Shown here: positions 8,131-17,102 of the stretch, piece after piece
Position numbering within the stretch: position 1 is the stretch's first letter
Layout: each line of letters opens with the position of its first letter
DNA from: CAKZLS01 sp963701445
GTDB taxonomy: Bacteria > Pseudomonadota > Alphaproteobacteria > Rhodospirillales > Defluviicoccaceae
NCBI GenBank assembly: GCA_963701445.1
Contig: CAVPAM010000007.1
Span: 113,555 to 177,554, forward strand
DNA: 64,000 nt
Direction: 5' to 3'
Program-made: the position numbers and the translations under genes
Notes under the pieces: generated by a model
The model's database searches: none
What the model saw: the letters and a program-made list of their open reading frames with translations, nothing else
Told to the model about the DNA's origin: nothing

Positions 8131-9219
8131 CTACCCCTTTCCGCCGCCGCGCTCGCGGTCCAGGAGGGTCTTCTTGCGGTCGAGGCCCCAGCGGTAGCCG
8201 TGTAGCGACCCGTCGGCGCCGACGGCGCGGTGGCAGGGAACCACCACGGCGACGGGGTTGGTGGCGCAGGCGCGGCCGACGGCGCGGGCGGCGCCCGGTT
8301 GGCCCATGGCGGCGGCGATCTCGCCGTAGCTTCGGGTTTCGCCGGCGGGAATGGCGCTCAGGTGCTCGAACACCCGCCACTGGAACGCCGTCGCGCGGAT
8401 ATCGAGCGGCAGCTCCGCGCGCGGCGTGTTGCCCTCGGCCAGTTCCGCGACGGCGGCCGCCCACCGGGACAGGCCGGCGTCGTCGCGCCGGATGACGGCA
8501 TGCGGGAACTCGTCGAAAAGATCTTTTTCCAGTTCCGTCTCCGACGAACCGAGCGCGACCATGCACACGCCGCGTTCGGTGGCCGCCACCAGCACCAAGC
8601 CCAGCGGCCCGAGGCCCGCGTGATCCACGACGGCGTAGGCGACGCGGGCGCCGCGCCCGCCCTTGGCGTAGGACGCGGGCGTCATGCCGAGCCGGGACGG
8701 CGCCTTTTCATAGAGGCGGCTGGACGATCCGTAGCCGGCTCCGTAGAGGGCGGAAGCGACGGACTCGCCGTCCTTTAGGCCCCGCTTCAACCGGCCGAGC
8801 CGCACGGCGTCCGCGTACCGGCGCGGCGACAGGCCCATGAGCGACGTGAACAGGCGTTGCAGGTGGTGGGGGCTCACGCCCATCTCGACGCCGAGTTCCG
8901 AGAGCGTGGGGGAGCCCTCGTCGCGCTCCTCGATGAACCGGCAGACGCGGCGGACCAGGGCGATGTGGGGATGGGCGGCCTCGGCGCGCTCCGGACGGCA
9001 GCGCTTGCAGGGCCGGTAGCCGGCCCGCGCCGCCGCCTCGGCCAGCGCGTAGAAGCTGACCTGGTCCCGTCCGGCCCGGCGGCTCGGGCACGACGGCCTG
9101 CAGAAGATGCCGGTGGACCGCACGGCGTAGACGAACCGCCCGTCGCCGCCGGGATCGCGCTCGACCACGGCCCGCCAGCACTGTTCGTCGGTCATGGAGG
9201 GGATTGCGTTGGTGTTCAT
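8131..9219 (-). CDS. ada: Ada: bifunctional methylated-DNA repair protein and activator
   Basis: The 362-residue protein has the full Ada architecture. An N-terminal Ada zinc domain (about 10-75) carries the Cys ligands and acceptor Cys (FCRPSCPSRRAGRDQVSFYA, PCKRCRP). An AraC-type helix-turn-helix follows (about 85-175; SELGVEMGVSPHHLQRLF). The C-terminal O6-methylguanine methyltransferase domain (about 190-355) has VVPCHRAVGADGSLHGYRWG with the acceptor Cys in PCHR. In the family, methyl transfer from phosphotriesters to the N-terminal Cys turns the protein into an activator of repair genes. The ATG at 9219 fits the family length. Confidence 0.95.
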   Translation of the reverse strand: MNTNAIPSMTDEQCWRAVVERDPGGDGRFVYAVRSTGIFCRPSCPSRRAGRDQVSFYALAEAAARAGYRPCKRCRPERAEAAHPHIALVRRVCRFIEERDEGSPTLSELGVEMGVSPHHLQRLFTSLMGLSPRRYADAVRLGRLKRGLKDGESVASALYGAGYGSSSRLYEKAPSRLGMTPASYAKGGRGARVAYAVVDHAGLGPLGLVLVAATERGVCMVALGSSETELEKDLFDEFPHAVIRRDDAGLSRWAAAVAELAEGNTPRAELPLDIRATAFQWRVFEHLSAIPAGETRSYGEIAAAMGQPGAARAVGRACATNPVAVVVPCHRAVGADGSLHGYRWGLDRKKTLLDRERGGGKG

Positions 9220-9292
9220 GGCCCGATGATACCGCCCCGCGCGGCGGTTTCTATCCGAAGCTTGCGGTCAAACCCGCGCGCGTCCGCCGACT

Positions 9293-10039
9293 TCAGCCGT
9301 AGCGGTGCAGGGTCCGGCCGTGGCGCCGCAACCAGCGACGGGACGGCTCCACCTGGTCGGTCAGGGTCTCGACCGTCCGCCAGAATTCCGGGCCGTGGTT
9401 GGGTTCGGCGAGATGGGCGACCTCGTGGGCGACCACGTAATCCAGCACCGCCTCGGGCGCCATCACCAGCCGCCAGCAGAACGACAGGTTTCCCTGAACC
9501 GAACAGGAGCCCCAGCGGGACCGGGTATCGCGCAGCGTGACGCGGTTGGCCGGCCGTCCCAGCCGCGCGGTCTTGCCGGCGACCCTCGCGGCAATCTCGC
9601 CCCGCGCCTGGTGCTTCAGCCAGCGGTCGACCCGGCGGGCGAGCAACGAGTCCGGGCCGGCGACGACGATCTCCGCGCCCTCGACGCGCACGGCGGCGGA
9701 TCCCCTGGGCCGGTGCCTGATGGTGTGGTCGCGGCCGAGAAACGGGATCGTCGCGCCGTCCGCGAAGGGGACGCGCGGCGGAATGGCGTCGAGCCGCTGG
9801 ATGATCCATTCGGCGTTGCGCCGCGCCGCCTCGATGCCTTCGTCGAAGGCCGCGCGCCCCGGGATGGTGACCGAGACGGCATTGCCGTCGCCATCGCCGT
9901 CGCCTGTCAGCCGCACGATGATGCGTTTCGCGCGCGGGTTCTTGCGGATGGTGAGCGGTATGGCGCGGCCGTCTAGGGTGAGCGTGACGTGCTTTTCCCG
10001 AACGGTGTCGCGCGGACGCCAGCCTCGCAGTAGCTTCAC
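9293..10039 (-). CDS. YgjP-like (SprT/DUF45) zinc metallopeptidase
   Basis: A GTG at 10039 overlaps the stop codon of the upstream aldolase gene by 4 nt (GTGA) and gives 248 residues. The C-terminal half contains the HExxH zinc motif in VVAHEVAHLAEPNHGPEFW and the upstream RWGSCSVQGNLSFCWRLVMA block that defines the YgjP/DUF45 (M48-like) family. The N-terminal half (VTLTLDGRAIPLTIRKNPRA) is the usual beta-rich lead domain. The family is cytosolic and its substrates are poorly known. The tight overlap suggests co-translation with the DapA-family gene. Confidence 0.85.
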   Translation of the reverse strand: MKLLRGWRPRDTVREKHVTLTLDGRAIPLTIRKNPRAKRIIVRLTGDGDGDGNAVSVTIPGRAAFDEGIEAARRNAEWIIQRLDAIPPRVPFADGATIPFLGRDHTIRHRPRGSAAVRVEGAEIVVAGPDSLLARRVDRWLKHQARGEIAARVAGKTARLGRPANRVTLRDTRSRWGSCSVQGNLSFCWRLVMAPEAVLDYVVAHEVAHLAEPNHGPEFWRTVETLTDQVEPSRRWLRRHGRTLHRYG

Positions 10040-10950
10040 GGCGGGGGCTCGAAGCCCAGCAGATCGAGCGCCAGAAGCACGTCGGACGCCTCCTCGGCGG
10101 CGAGGTTGGTCAGCGGCGGCCGCACCGCCCGCCACGCCTCGTCGCCGCCGTGTCTGGCCATGACCTGCTTGAGGGTGGCGGTCAGCGGATAGGCGGAAAT
10201 GGCCCGCCGCACCAGGGTCAGCCGGCCCTGCGCCCGCTCGGCGGCCTCGAGGTCGCCCCGGCCCCAGGCGGCGTAAACCTCCGCCGCGAGGGCCGACGCC
10301 ACGTTGCAGACGGCGGTGATACACCCGGCCCCGCCTTCCTTGAGCAGGGGCAGGAGAAACTCGTCGGAGCCGCTGATCACCGAGAACCCCGGGAAGGTCC
10401 GGGCGTTGTGCACCATGTTGGCGAAATTGCCGGAACTGTCCTTCATGCCGGCGACGGTGTCGGGATACTGTTTCAGCAGCCGCTCGATCAGGGCCGGGCC
10501 GAGGGGAACGCCGGACAACTGCGGGAAATGATAGAGGTACACCTTCAGGCGGACGTCGCCGACCCGCTCGATGACCTCGGCATAGGCGGCGAAAACGCCG
10601 TCGTCGCGGACGTTCTTGTAATAAAAAGGCGGCAGCATCAGCACGCCGGCGGCGCCGATCTCCACGGCCTTGCGGGTCAAGCGGACGGTGTCCGGGATCG
10701 CGCAGCATCCGGTTCCGGGCAGCAGCACGTTGCCGGGAATGCCGTCCTCGATGAGGTGGTCCAGCAGGTCGATGCGTTCCTCCACGGAGAACGAGTTCGC
10801 CTCGCCGGTGGTGCCGAGCACCGCGAGACCGTCGCATCCGTTGTCGAGAAGCCAGCGGCAGTGCGCCGCCAACGCCGTCCGGTCGGGGGACAGCGACGAA
10901 TCCAGCGGCGTCAGGACCGCGGCCATTACACCTCGAAGGGACTCAGTCAC
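10036..10950 (-). CDS. Dihydrodipicolinate synthase family aldolase
   Basis: A class I aldolase of 304 residues with a TIM-barrel layout. The N-terminal GVMAAVLTPLDSSLSPD, the nucleophile loop GLAVLGTTGEANSFSVEER, the catalytic Tyr in VYLYHFPQLSG and the Schiff-base Lys in DTVAGMKDSSGNFANM are all present, as is GSDEFLLPLLKEGGAGCITA. The family includes DapA, NanA and KdgA-type enzymes. This one diverges from housekeeping DapA, so the substrate is not assignable from sequence. The GTG start at 10950 is the first plausible start. The YgjP-like gene overlaps its stop codon by 4 nt. Confidence 0.85.
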   Translation of the reverse strand: MTESLRGVMAAVLTPLDSSLSPDRTALAAHCRWLLDNGCDGLAVLGTTGEANSFSVEERIDLLDHLIEDGIPGNVLLPGTGCCAIPDTVRLTRKAVEIGAAGVLMLPPFYYKNVRDDGVFAAYAEVIERVGDVRLKVYLYHFPQLSGVPLGPALIERLLKQYPDTVAGMKDSSGNFANMVHNARTFPGFSVISGSDEFLLPLLKEGGAGCITAVCNVASALAAEVYAAWGRGDLEAAERAQGRLTLVRRAISAYPLTATLKQVMARHGGDEAWRAVRPPLTNLAAEEASDVLLALDLLGFEPPP

Positions 10951-10993
10951 GGATCGCTTTTCCTCGGGTCTCGGGTCTCAAATATGGGGCCTC

Positions 10994-11449
10994 TCAGGCC
11001 GGCCAGGTGACGATGTGATGTTCGAGCGGCCCGGCGCGATGCTCCGGAATGGCGCGGCCCTGAACGGAGGCGCCGACCGCGTGGACCGTTTCGCGGTCGC
11101 CGCTCACCAGATAGTGCCACCAGGGCAGGTCCTCGCCGCGCGCCACCAGCCGGTAGGCGCAGGTCGACGGCAGCCAGCCGAGGTCGGGAACGCTCTCGGC
11201 GGTCAGCCCGACGCAGTTCGGCACGAATCGGCGGCGCTGTTCATAGCGCGTGCACCGGCACGTGTGCACGTTGAGCAACCGGCAGGCGACATTGGTGTAG
11301 CTGACCTCGCCGCTGTGATAGTCCTCCAGCTTTTCCAGGCAGCATTTTCCGCAGCCGTCGCAGAGCGATTCCCATTCCTCCGTGGTCATCTCCTTCAGCG
11401 TCTTGCGCTTCCAGAACGAAACCTCGGGCGTGGCTTCAGGGGTGGACAT
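10994..11449 (-). CDS. YcgN-family (UPF0260) cysteine-cluster protein
   Basis: The 151-residue protein begins MSTPEATPEVSFWKRKTLKE. It has the family blocks EWESLCDGCGKCCLEKLED, VACRLLNVHTCRCTRYEQR, PNCVGLTAESVPDLGWLPST and CAYRLVARGEDLPWWHYLVS, with eight or more conserved Cys that probably bind a metal or Fe-S cluster. The function of the family is unknown. The ATG at 11449 is the natural start. It stands between the aldolase gene and the first cobalamin gene with short gaps and is probably a separate transcript. Confidence 0.88.
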   Translation of the reverse strand: MSTPEATPEVSFWKRKTLKEMTTEEWESLCDGCGKCCLEKLEDYHSGEVSYTNVACRLLNVHTCRCTRYEQRRRFVPNCVGLTAESVPDLGWLPSTCAYRLVARGEDLPWWHYLVSGDRETVHAVGASVQGRAIPEHRAGPLEHHIVTWPA

Positions 11450-11556
11450 TCAAAACCTCTCCCGGTACGCGGCCAGCGTCGGATCTGTCGGTTTTCGATA
11501 AGAGCGAATGTCCTCCGTTTCACCGGCCGCGGTCAACAGGGAAGAACCCCGATCCA

Positions 11557-12891
11557 TCACGCGGGATCGCCGGCGGTTTCCGCGTCGATCAGGTGGACGA
11601 AGGAGCCCATGACCCGTCCGGCGACCCGTCCGGCGGCGCCGAGGTCATGCCCGGCCGCGTTGGCGCACTGGAACAACGATTGCCCCGGGCCCTCGCGGAC
11701 GATGGTCGCGTAGTGGAACTCGTGGCCGCGCAGTCGCGACCCGGCTCCGCCCAACGCGCAGTCCGCCTCGAGGGTGACCCGCCGGTAACCGAGGTGCAGC
11801 CGGCGGTCCGCGAAGGAGGTTTCGAGCGGCAGCAGGCCCGCCATGGCATGGCGGTTCCCCTCGCCGTCCACCAGCCCCTCTCCCAGCACCATGTAGCCGC
11901 CGCATTCGCCGAACACATTCGCGCCCCGGGCGGCGGCGGCCCTCAGGCCGGTCATGAAGGTTCCGTTGCGGGCGAGCGTTCCGGCGTGGAGTTCCGGGTA
12001 GCCGCCGGGAAGATAGACCGCGTCGGCGTCCGGCGCGGGCGCCGCGTCGGCGAGCGGCGAGAATGGAAACAGCTCGGCGCCGGCGCGCCGCCAGCCGTCG
12101 ACCGTCAGTGGATAGCAAAACGCGAAGGCGGCGTCGTCGGCGACGGCGATCCTCTGGCCGAGCGGCGGGACGGGGGGAGACGGCTTCGCTGCCGCCGCGC
12201 CGTCCGGCCCCGCTTCGGCCAGGCCGCACAGGGCGTCGATGTCGAGATGGCGGCCGATCAGACCGGCGGCGTGTTCGAGAAAAGCTTCCAGGTCTGGATG
12301 TTCCAGCGCCTGCACCAGTCCGAGGTGGCGTTCGGGAAGGGCCAGGATATGTTCGCGCGGCAACCACCCGATCACCGGAATTCCGGGCATCGCCAGCGCG
12401 CAGGCCTGCTTGAGGATGTCGGCGTGGCGCTCGCCGCCGACGCGATTGAAGATGACGCCGGCGACCCGAACGTCCGGCCGGTGCGCCGCGAAGCCGCGCA
12501 GCACGGCCGCCGCCGACGCCGCCTGGGCGCGAACGTCCATGACCAGCACCACGGGCCATCCGGTGATCGCGGCCAGGTCCGCCGTCGAGCCCTCGGTGAC
12601 GGTGGCGCCGTCGAACAACCCCATCACCCCCTCGCAGACGATCAGGTCGGCGTTCGCGGCCAACCGGCGCGCGGCGGCGGCCAGGGTCCCGGGCCGCATG
12701 GCCCAGGGATCGAGATTGACGCAGGGACGGCCGCTGGCGGCGGCGTGGAAGGCGGGATCGATGTAGTCGGGTCCCGTCTTGGCGGACGCGACCGAAACCC
12801 CCGACCGGGCGAGATGGCGCAGCAGTCCGAGCGTGACGACCGTCTTGCCGCTTCCCGAGGCGGGAGCGGCGACGATCAGGCCCTTGGTCAA
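11557..12891 (-). CDS. cobB: Cobyrinate a,c-diamide synthase (CobB/CbiA)
   Basis: The 444-residue enzyme amidates the a and c side chains of cobyrinate (or hydrogenobyrinate) using glutamine and ATP. The N-terminal ATP-binding domain begins with the P-loop IVAAPASGSGKTVVTLGLLR. The C-terminal class I glutamine amidotransferase domain has the Cys nucleophile in FGECGGYMVLGEGLV and a His in RLRGHEFHYATIV. The start is a TTG at 12891 whose TTGA overlaps the stop codon of the SCO gene, so the two are translationally coupled. This is the first of the leftward cobalamin genes and lies apart from the main methylase operon. Confidence 0.93.
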   Translation of the reverse strand: MTKGLIVAAPASGSGKTVVTLGLLRHLARSGVSVASAKTGPDYIDPAFHAAASGRPCVNLDPWAMRPGTLAAAARRLAANADLIVCEGVMGLFDGATVTEGSTADLAAITGWPVVLVMDVRAQAASAAAVLRGFAAHRPDVRVAGVIFNRVGGERHADILKQACALAMPGIPVIGWLPREHILALPERHLGLVQALEHPDLEAFLEHAAGLIGRHLDIDALCGLAEAGPDGAAAAKPSPPVPPLGQRIAVADDAAFAFCYPLTVDGWRRAGAELFPFSPLADAAPAPDADAVYLPGGYPELHAGTLARNGTFMTGLRAAAARGANVFGECGGYMVLGEGLVDGEGNRHAMAGLLPLETSFADRRLHLGYRRVTLEADCALGGAGSRLRGHEFHYATIVREGPGQSLFQCANAAGHDLGAAGRVAGRVMGSFVHLIDAETAGDPA

Positions 12892-13550
12892 GCGCCGGCC
12901 TCGGCCATCACTTTCCGCATGCGCTCGGCCATGTCCTCGGGCGTGGCGTCGTGGCTGAAGTGCTGAACGAACTTGCCGTCCGGCCCCATCATGAAGGTAA
13001 TGGCGGTGTGGTCCATGAGGTAATTGTCGGGGTCGCCGCCTTCTTCCTCCACTTTCGCGAAATAGACCCGGTAGGCCTTGGCCGCCGCCTTCACCTGCTC
13101 GTCGGAACCGGTCAGGGCCACCAGCCGGGGATGGAAGAACGTGGCGTACTGCTTCATGTGCGCCACCGTGTCGCGCGCCGGATCGACGGTGATCAGGATC
13201 GGAACCACCTTGTCCGCCTGTTCGCCGAGGATGTCCATGGCCGCCGAATTGCGGTTCAGCGCCGTCGGACAGACGTCGGGACAGAACGTATAGCCGAAAT
13301 ACACCAGCATGAACTTGCCCTTGAAATCGGCGTCGGTGACGGTGGCGCCGTTCTGGTCGACCAGGGTGAACGGCCCTCCGATCAGGGGCGACGTGGTGGT
13401 GGCCGTCTCGTTCGACGCTTGGCTGCCCGGACCGAAATAGAACCGGCCGACCAGCAAACCGACGATCATCAGCCCGGCGATGGCGAACGCAACGGCGATC
13501 CCGTTGAAGCCCCGGCCCTTGCCAGCAGTGCGTTTCTCGCTCACGTCCAT
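12888..13550 (-). CDS. SCO1/SenC-family copper chaperone
   Basis: The 220-residue protein has a single N-terminal membrane anchor (about 17-40; IAVAFAIAGLMIVGLLVGRF) followed by a periplasmic thioredoxin-fold domain. The copper ligands are present as YFGYTFCPDVCPTALNRN (CxxxC) and the distal His in YLMDHTAITFMMGPDG. SCO proteins deliver copper to the CuA or CuB site of cytochrome oxidases. The ATG at 13550 follows AAGGAGGG. The upstream TauE/SafE-like gene may also belong to oxidase or metal homeostasis; the downstream overlap with cobB is unexpected. Confidence 0.92.
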   Translation of the reverse strand: MDVSEKRTAGKGRGFNGIAVAFAIAGLMIVGLLVGRFYFGPGSQASNETATTTSPLIGGPFTLVDQNGATVTDADFKGKFMLVYFGYTFCPDVCPTALNRNSAAMDILGEQADKVVPILITVDPARDTVAHMKQYATFFHPRLVALTGSDEQVKAAAKAYRVYFAKVEEEGGDPDNYLMDHTAITFMMGPDGKFVQHFSHDATPEDMAERMRKVMAEAGA

Positions 13551-13583
13551 GTCCCTCCTTGCTATCTCATGATGATTTAGGGC

Positions 13584-14354
13584 CTATGCGACGACGCGCC
13601 AGGCCAGGTAGGTCAGCGCAGCCGCGTTGAAGACCATCAGGACCGGCGTGATGCCCGCCAGCAGCCCCTGCCAGCGCCGCCCGGCAACGTGACCCGCGAG
13701 GCCCACGGCGACAAGCGCCGGAACCGTGCCCAGCGCGAAGGCAATCATGGCGAACGCCCCCGACAGCGGATCCCCGCTCGCCGCCGCCGCCGCCAGCGCC
13801 CCGTACAGCAGGCCGCAGGGCAGGAACCCCAGCATCAGTCCCAGGGCATAGCCCCGGACCCCCACCGGCCGTTCGAACAGCGGCCGGGCCCACCGCCCCA
13901 GGTGGCGCGACCACCCGCTTTCCCCGCCGCTCCTGAGCCACGGCACATGGACGCCGATGCGCTGGACCGCGTACCCCAGAAAGAACAGCGCCGCCAGGAT
14001 CAGCAACGCCGCCGACAGCCACTTGAGGCCGGTGACGTCGATCACACCGCCGGCGAGCAGCGCGGCGGCCGCGCCCAGACCGGCATAGGTGGTCGTCCGG
14101 CCGAGATGATAGGGCGCCAGGGCCGCTCCGGACAGCCGGTGAAACTCGCGCATGTCGGAGGCCGGCCTGGATTCGAGTCGGGCGACGGTCTGGGCCAGCA
14201 CGAAGGGTCCGCACATGCCGACGCAATGGGTGGCGCTACCGACGAGGCCCGCCATGAACAGACTGGTCAGGAGCCCGCCATGCTCGACGGTGACGGCCTG
14301 GCAGTGAGCCAGGCCGGTGGCCAGCATATTGATGAGGAGCGATTCCTGATCCAC
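13584..14354 (-). CDS. Sulfite exporter TauE/SafE (UreH_2-type) membrane protein
   Basis: A polytopic membrane protein of 256 residues with about six hydrophobic segments. The N-terminal block FMAGLVGSATHCVGMCGPFV with HC..MCGP is the hallmark of the UreH_2/cytochrome-biogenesis branch of the TauE/SafE family, often near cytochrome oxidase or copper genes. The second half repeats the theme with YALGLMLGFLPCGLLYGALA. The GTG at 14354 is used here; an ATG at codon 10 is possible. With the SCO gene just downstream, a role in copper handling for oxidase assembly is a reasonable inference. Confidence 0.82.
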   Translation of the reverse strand: MDQESLLINMLATGLAHCQAVTVEHGGLLTSLFMAGLVGSATHCVGMCGPFVLAQTVARLESRPASDMREFHRLSGAALAPYHLGRTTTYAGLGAAAALLAGGVIDVTGLKWLSAALLILAALFFLGYAVQRIGVHVPWLRSGGESGWSRHLGRWARPLFERPVGVRGYALGLMLGFLPCGLLYGALAAAAASGDPLSGAFAMIAFALGTVPALVAVGLAGHVAGRRWQGLLAGITPVLMVFNAAALTYLAWRVVA

Positions 14355-14482
14355 GGTACAGCTACGTTGAGGTCCAGCCGCGAAACGGCGAACCTGGACA
14401 TGATATATTAGAATTACAAACTATATGCACCGCGGCAAAATACAGCAAGCGCTCGTGCCAATGAAAGGGTTACAGTCGGGAA

Positions 14483-15586
14483 ATGAACGACGACAAGCCT
14501 GACGGGCCGCTGCGCCGGGGATGGACCACCGGAACATGCGCCACGGCGGCCGCCACCGCCGCCTATGAAGCGCTGCTGACGGGAACCTTCCCGGAGGCGG
14601 TGACGGTGCTGTTGCCGCGCGGCGGCTCGGTCACGCTGCCGCTCGCGCGGACCGAGCGCGCAGAGGGCTGGGCGCGCGCCGGCGTGATCAAGGACGCGGG
14701 CGACGACCCCGACGTCACTCACGGAGCCGAGGTGGTGGCCACCGTCGCCCATGGCGCGCCGGGAACGGGCGTCGCCTTCCGCGCCGGCGAGGGGGTCGGC
14801 GTGGTCACCCTGCCGGGTCTGCCGGTTCCGGTCGGCGAACCCGCCATCAATCCGAGCCCGAGACAGATGATCCGCGACGCCCTTGCAACCGTGGCGGAGC
14901 ATTGCGGGGTCGTGGCCGACGTGATCGTCACGGTATCCATTCCGGGCGGGGAGGCGTTGGCGGAGAAGACCTTGAACGGCCGGCTCGGTATCCGCGGCGG
15001 GCTGTCCGTGCTCGGCACCACCGGGATCGTGGTTCCGTTCTCGTGCGCAGCATGGGTGCATTCCATTCACCGGGGCATCGACGTGGCGCGCGCGTCGGGG
15101 CTGGACCACGTGGCCGCCGCCACCGGCAGCACCTCGGAGGCCGGCGTCCAGCGCCTCTACGGCCTTTCCGACCAGGCGCTGATCGACATGGGCGATTTCG
15201 TCGGCGGGACGCTCAAATACCTGCGCACCCACCCGCTGCCCCGGCTCAGCATCGCCGGCGGCTTCGCCAAGATGACCAAGCTGGCGCAGGGCAACCTTTT
15301 TCTCCATTCGTCCAAGTCGCGGGTCGACATGGACCGGCTGGCGGACGATCTGGCGGCGCTCGGCGCGTCTCCGGCGGCGGTCGACGAGGCGCGGGGCGCC
15401 AACACCGCCGCCCAGGTTCTGTCCCTCGCCGGCGACGAAGGCCTGCCGCTGGCCGACGCGGTGGCGCGGGGGGCGCTCTCCGTCAGCCGCGCGACCCTGG
15501 ATCCCGGCTGCGAGGTGGAGGTCCTGGTGTTCGACCGGGCGGGCCAACTCATCGGCCGCGCGGATGCGGGGAGCGATGGTTACTAA
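14483..15586 (+). CDS. cbiD: Cobalt-precorrin-5B C1-methyltransferase (CbiD)
   Basis: The 367-residue protein starts with the CbiD signature PLRRGWTTGTCATAAATAAY and contains LPRGGSVTLPLARTERAEG, VIKDAGDDPDVTHGAEVVAT and TGSTSEAGVQRLYGL. CbiD methylates C1 of cobalt-precorrin-5B in the cobalt-early (anaerobic) route; its aerobic counterpart CobF is not seen in this window. The ATG at 14483 follows the AT-rich gap 14355-14482, which probably holds promoters for both divergent directions. The stop codon overlaps the start of cobK by 11 nt. Confidence 0.95.
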   Translation: MNDDKPDGPLRRGWTTGTCATAAATAAYEALLTGTFPEAVTVLLPRGGSVTLPLARTERAEGWARAGVIKDAGDDPDVTHGAEVVATVAHGAPGTGVAFRAGEGVGVVTLPGLPVPVGEPAINPSPRQMIRDALATVAEHCGVVADVIVTVSIPGGEALAEKTLNGRLGIRGGLSVLGTTGIVVPFSCAAWVHSIHRGIDVARASGLDHVAAATGSTSEAGVQRLYGLSDQALIDMGDFVGGTLKYLRTHPLPRLSIAGGFAKMTKLAQGNLFLHSSKSRVDMDRLADDLAALGASPAAVDEARGANTAAQVLSLAGDEGLPLADAVARGALSVSRATLDPGCEVEVLVFDRAGQLIGRADAGSDGY

Positions 15587-16337
15587 ACGCCTGTTGATCC
15601 TGGGCGGCACCACCGAGGCCGCCGAATTGGCCGGGCGCGCCGTCGACGGTTTCGGCGACCGTCTCGAAGTCATCAGTTCGCTGGCCGGCCGGCTGCTGAA
15701 GCCGGCCCGGACCCTGCCTGGCCGGACCCGGATCGGCGGTTTCGGCGGAACCGGAGGGATCGTCGACTACCTCAAGGGCGAGGGCATCCATATGGTTATC
15801 GACGCCACCCATCCGTTCGCCAGGAACATTTCCGATCAGGCGGCGGCGGCTTGCGTCATGGTGGGCGTGCCGCAGCTCATGGTGGTCCGTCCGCCATGGC
15901 GCCCCGGGCCGGGCGATCAATGGCTGGAGGTGGATGGCTTCGAACAAGCCGCCGACCTGCTTCCGACGGTGGCCTCGCGGGTTTTTCTCACCACCGGTCC
16001 GGGGATGATCGAGGCCTTTTCCCGGGTCGCCGACGTGTGGTTTCTGGTGCGCCTGTTTCAGCCGCCGGTGGGTGTGCTGCCGCTGACACGCTATGCCGTC
16101 GTCGCCGCCGAACCGCCCTTCACCGTCGATCGCGAACGGGCGCTGTTCCAAGAGCACGGGATCGATACGCTGGTCACCAAGCAGAGCGGCGGTCCCATGG
16201 ACGCCAAGCTGGCCGCCGCCCGGGAGGTGGGCGCCCGGGTGGTGATGATCCGCCGGCCGCCGCCGCCGCCGGAGGTGGCGCGGGTGGCAACCGTGGACGA
16301 GGCGCTGGCGTGGATCGGCGGCGTGATGACCCGCTGA
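15576..16337 (+). CDS. cobK: Precorrin-6A (cobalt-precorrin-6A) reductase
   Basis: A reductase of 253 residues starting at the ATG at 15576 (MVTKRLLILGGTTEAAELAG), inside the end of cbiD. An in-frame ATG at 15564 would add four residues. The Rossmann-like N-terminus (LLILGGTTEAAELAGRAV), VIDATHPFARNISDQAAAAC, FLTTGPGMIEAFSR and DTLVTKQSGGPMDAKLAAAR are the conserved CobK/CbiJ blocks. The enzyme reduces the corrin ring between C18 and C19 with NADPH. It forms a two-gene plus-strand unit with cbiD and converges on cobM with only 6 nt between stop codons. Confidence 0.94.
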   Translation: MVTKRLLILGGTTEAAELAGRAVDGFGDRLEVISSLAGRLLKPARTLPGRTRIGGFGGTGGIVDYLKGEGIHMVIDATHPFARNISDQAAAACVMVGVPQLMVVRPPWRPGPGDQWLEVDGFEQAADLLPTVASRVFLTTGPGMIEAFSRVADVWFLVRLFQPPVGVLPLTRYAVVAAEPPFTVDRERALFQEHGIDTLVTKQSGGPMDAKLAAAREVGARVVMIRRPPPPPEVARVATVDEALAWIGGVMTR

Positions 16338-16343
16338 CGCCGC

Positions 16344-17102
16344 TCAGGCCTTGGGGCGGAGGACGTGATGGTGGTCGGCGGCATACAGCCGGCTGTCGTC
16401 GAACGCGCCGGGATCGAGAACCCGGCCCACGAGGATCAACGCCGTCCGGGTGATGCCGGCGGCCTTCACCTGGGATCGGATGTCGGCCAGCGTGCCGCGA
16501 ATGATCAGCTGGTCGGGCCAGCTTGCGCGGTAGATCACCGCCACCGGGCAATCGTCGCCGTAGTGCGGCGTGAGCGACCGGACCACGTTGGCGAGGTTGG
16601 TCACCGAAAGATGGATGGCCAGGGTCGCCCGGCTGGCGCCGAGCACGTCAAGGCTCTCGGTTTCCGGCATGGACGAACTGCGCGTGGACGTGCGCGTCAG
16701 CACGATGGTCTGGCTGATCCCCGGCAGGGTGAACTCGGTCTTCAGCGCCGCCGCGGCGGCCGCGTAGGCCGGGACCCCCGGCGTGATCTCGTAGGGAATA
16801 CCGAGGTCGTCGAGCCGGCGCATCTGCTCGGCGATGGCGCCGTACAGCGACGGATCGCCGGAATGCACCCGGGCGACGTCGTGCCCGGCCGCCTGGGCGG
16901 TTTTCATCTCGGCGATGATTTCGTCGAGGTGCAGGGGCGCCGTGTCGATCACCTTCGCGCCGGTGGGTGCCTCCGCCACAACCTCGCGCGGCACCAGCGA
17001 CCCGGCGTACAGCACGACCGGGCAGCGGCGGATGAGGTTAAGCCCCCGCACGGTGATCAGGTCGGGCGCGCCCGGACCGGCGCCGATGAAATGCACGGTC
17101 AT
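16344..17102 (-). CDS. cobM: Precorrin-4 C11-methyltransferase (CobM/CbiF)
   Basis: The 252-residue protein belongs to the SAM-dependent tetrapyrrole methylase fold: MTVHFIGAGPGAPDLITVRG at the start (GAGPG SAM loop), ARVHSGDPSLYGAIAEQMRR and YEITPGVPAYAAAAAALKTE. The HSGDPSLYGAI block is typical of C11 methylases. It is the last gene of the leftward cbiX-cobH-cobL-cobIGJ-cobM operon and overlaps the upstream fused gene by 4 nt. Confidence 0.94.
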   Translation of the reverse strand: MTVHFIGAGPGAPDLITVRGLNLIRRCPVVLYAGSLVPREVVAEAPTGAKVIDTAPLHLDEIIAEMKTAQAAGHDVARVHSGDPSLYGAIAEQMRRLDDLGIPYEITPGVPAYAAAAAALKTEFTLPGISQTIVLTRTSTRSSSMPETESLDVLGASRATLAIHLSVTNLANVVRSLTPHYGDDCPVAVIYRASWPDQLIIRGTLADIRSQVKAAGITRTALILVGRVLDPGAFDDSRLYAADHHHVLRPKA

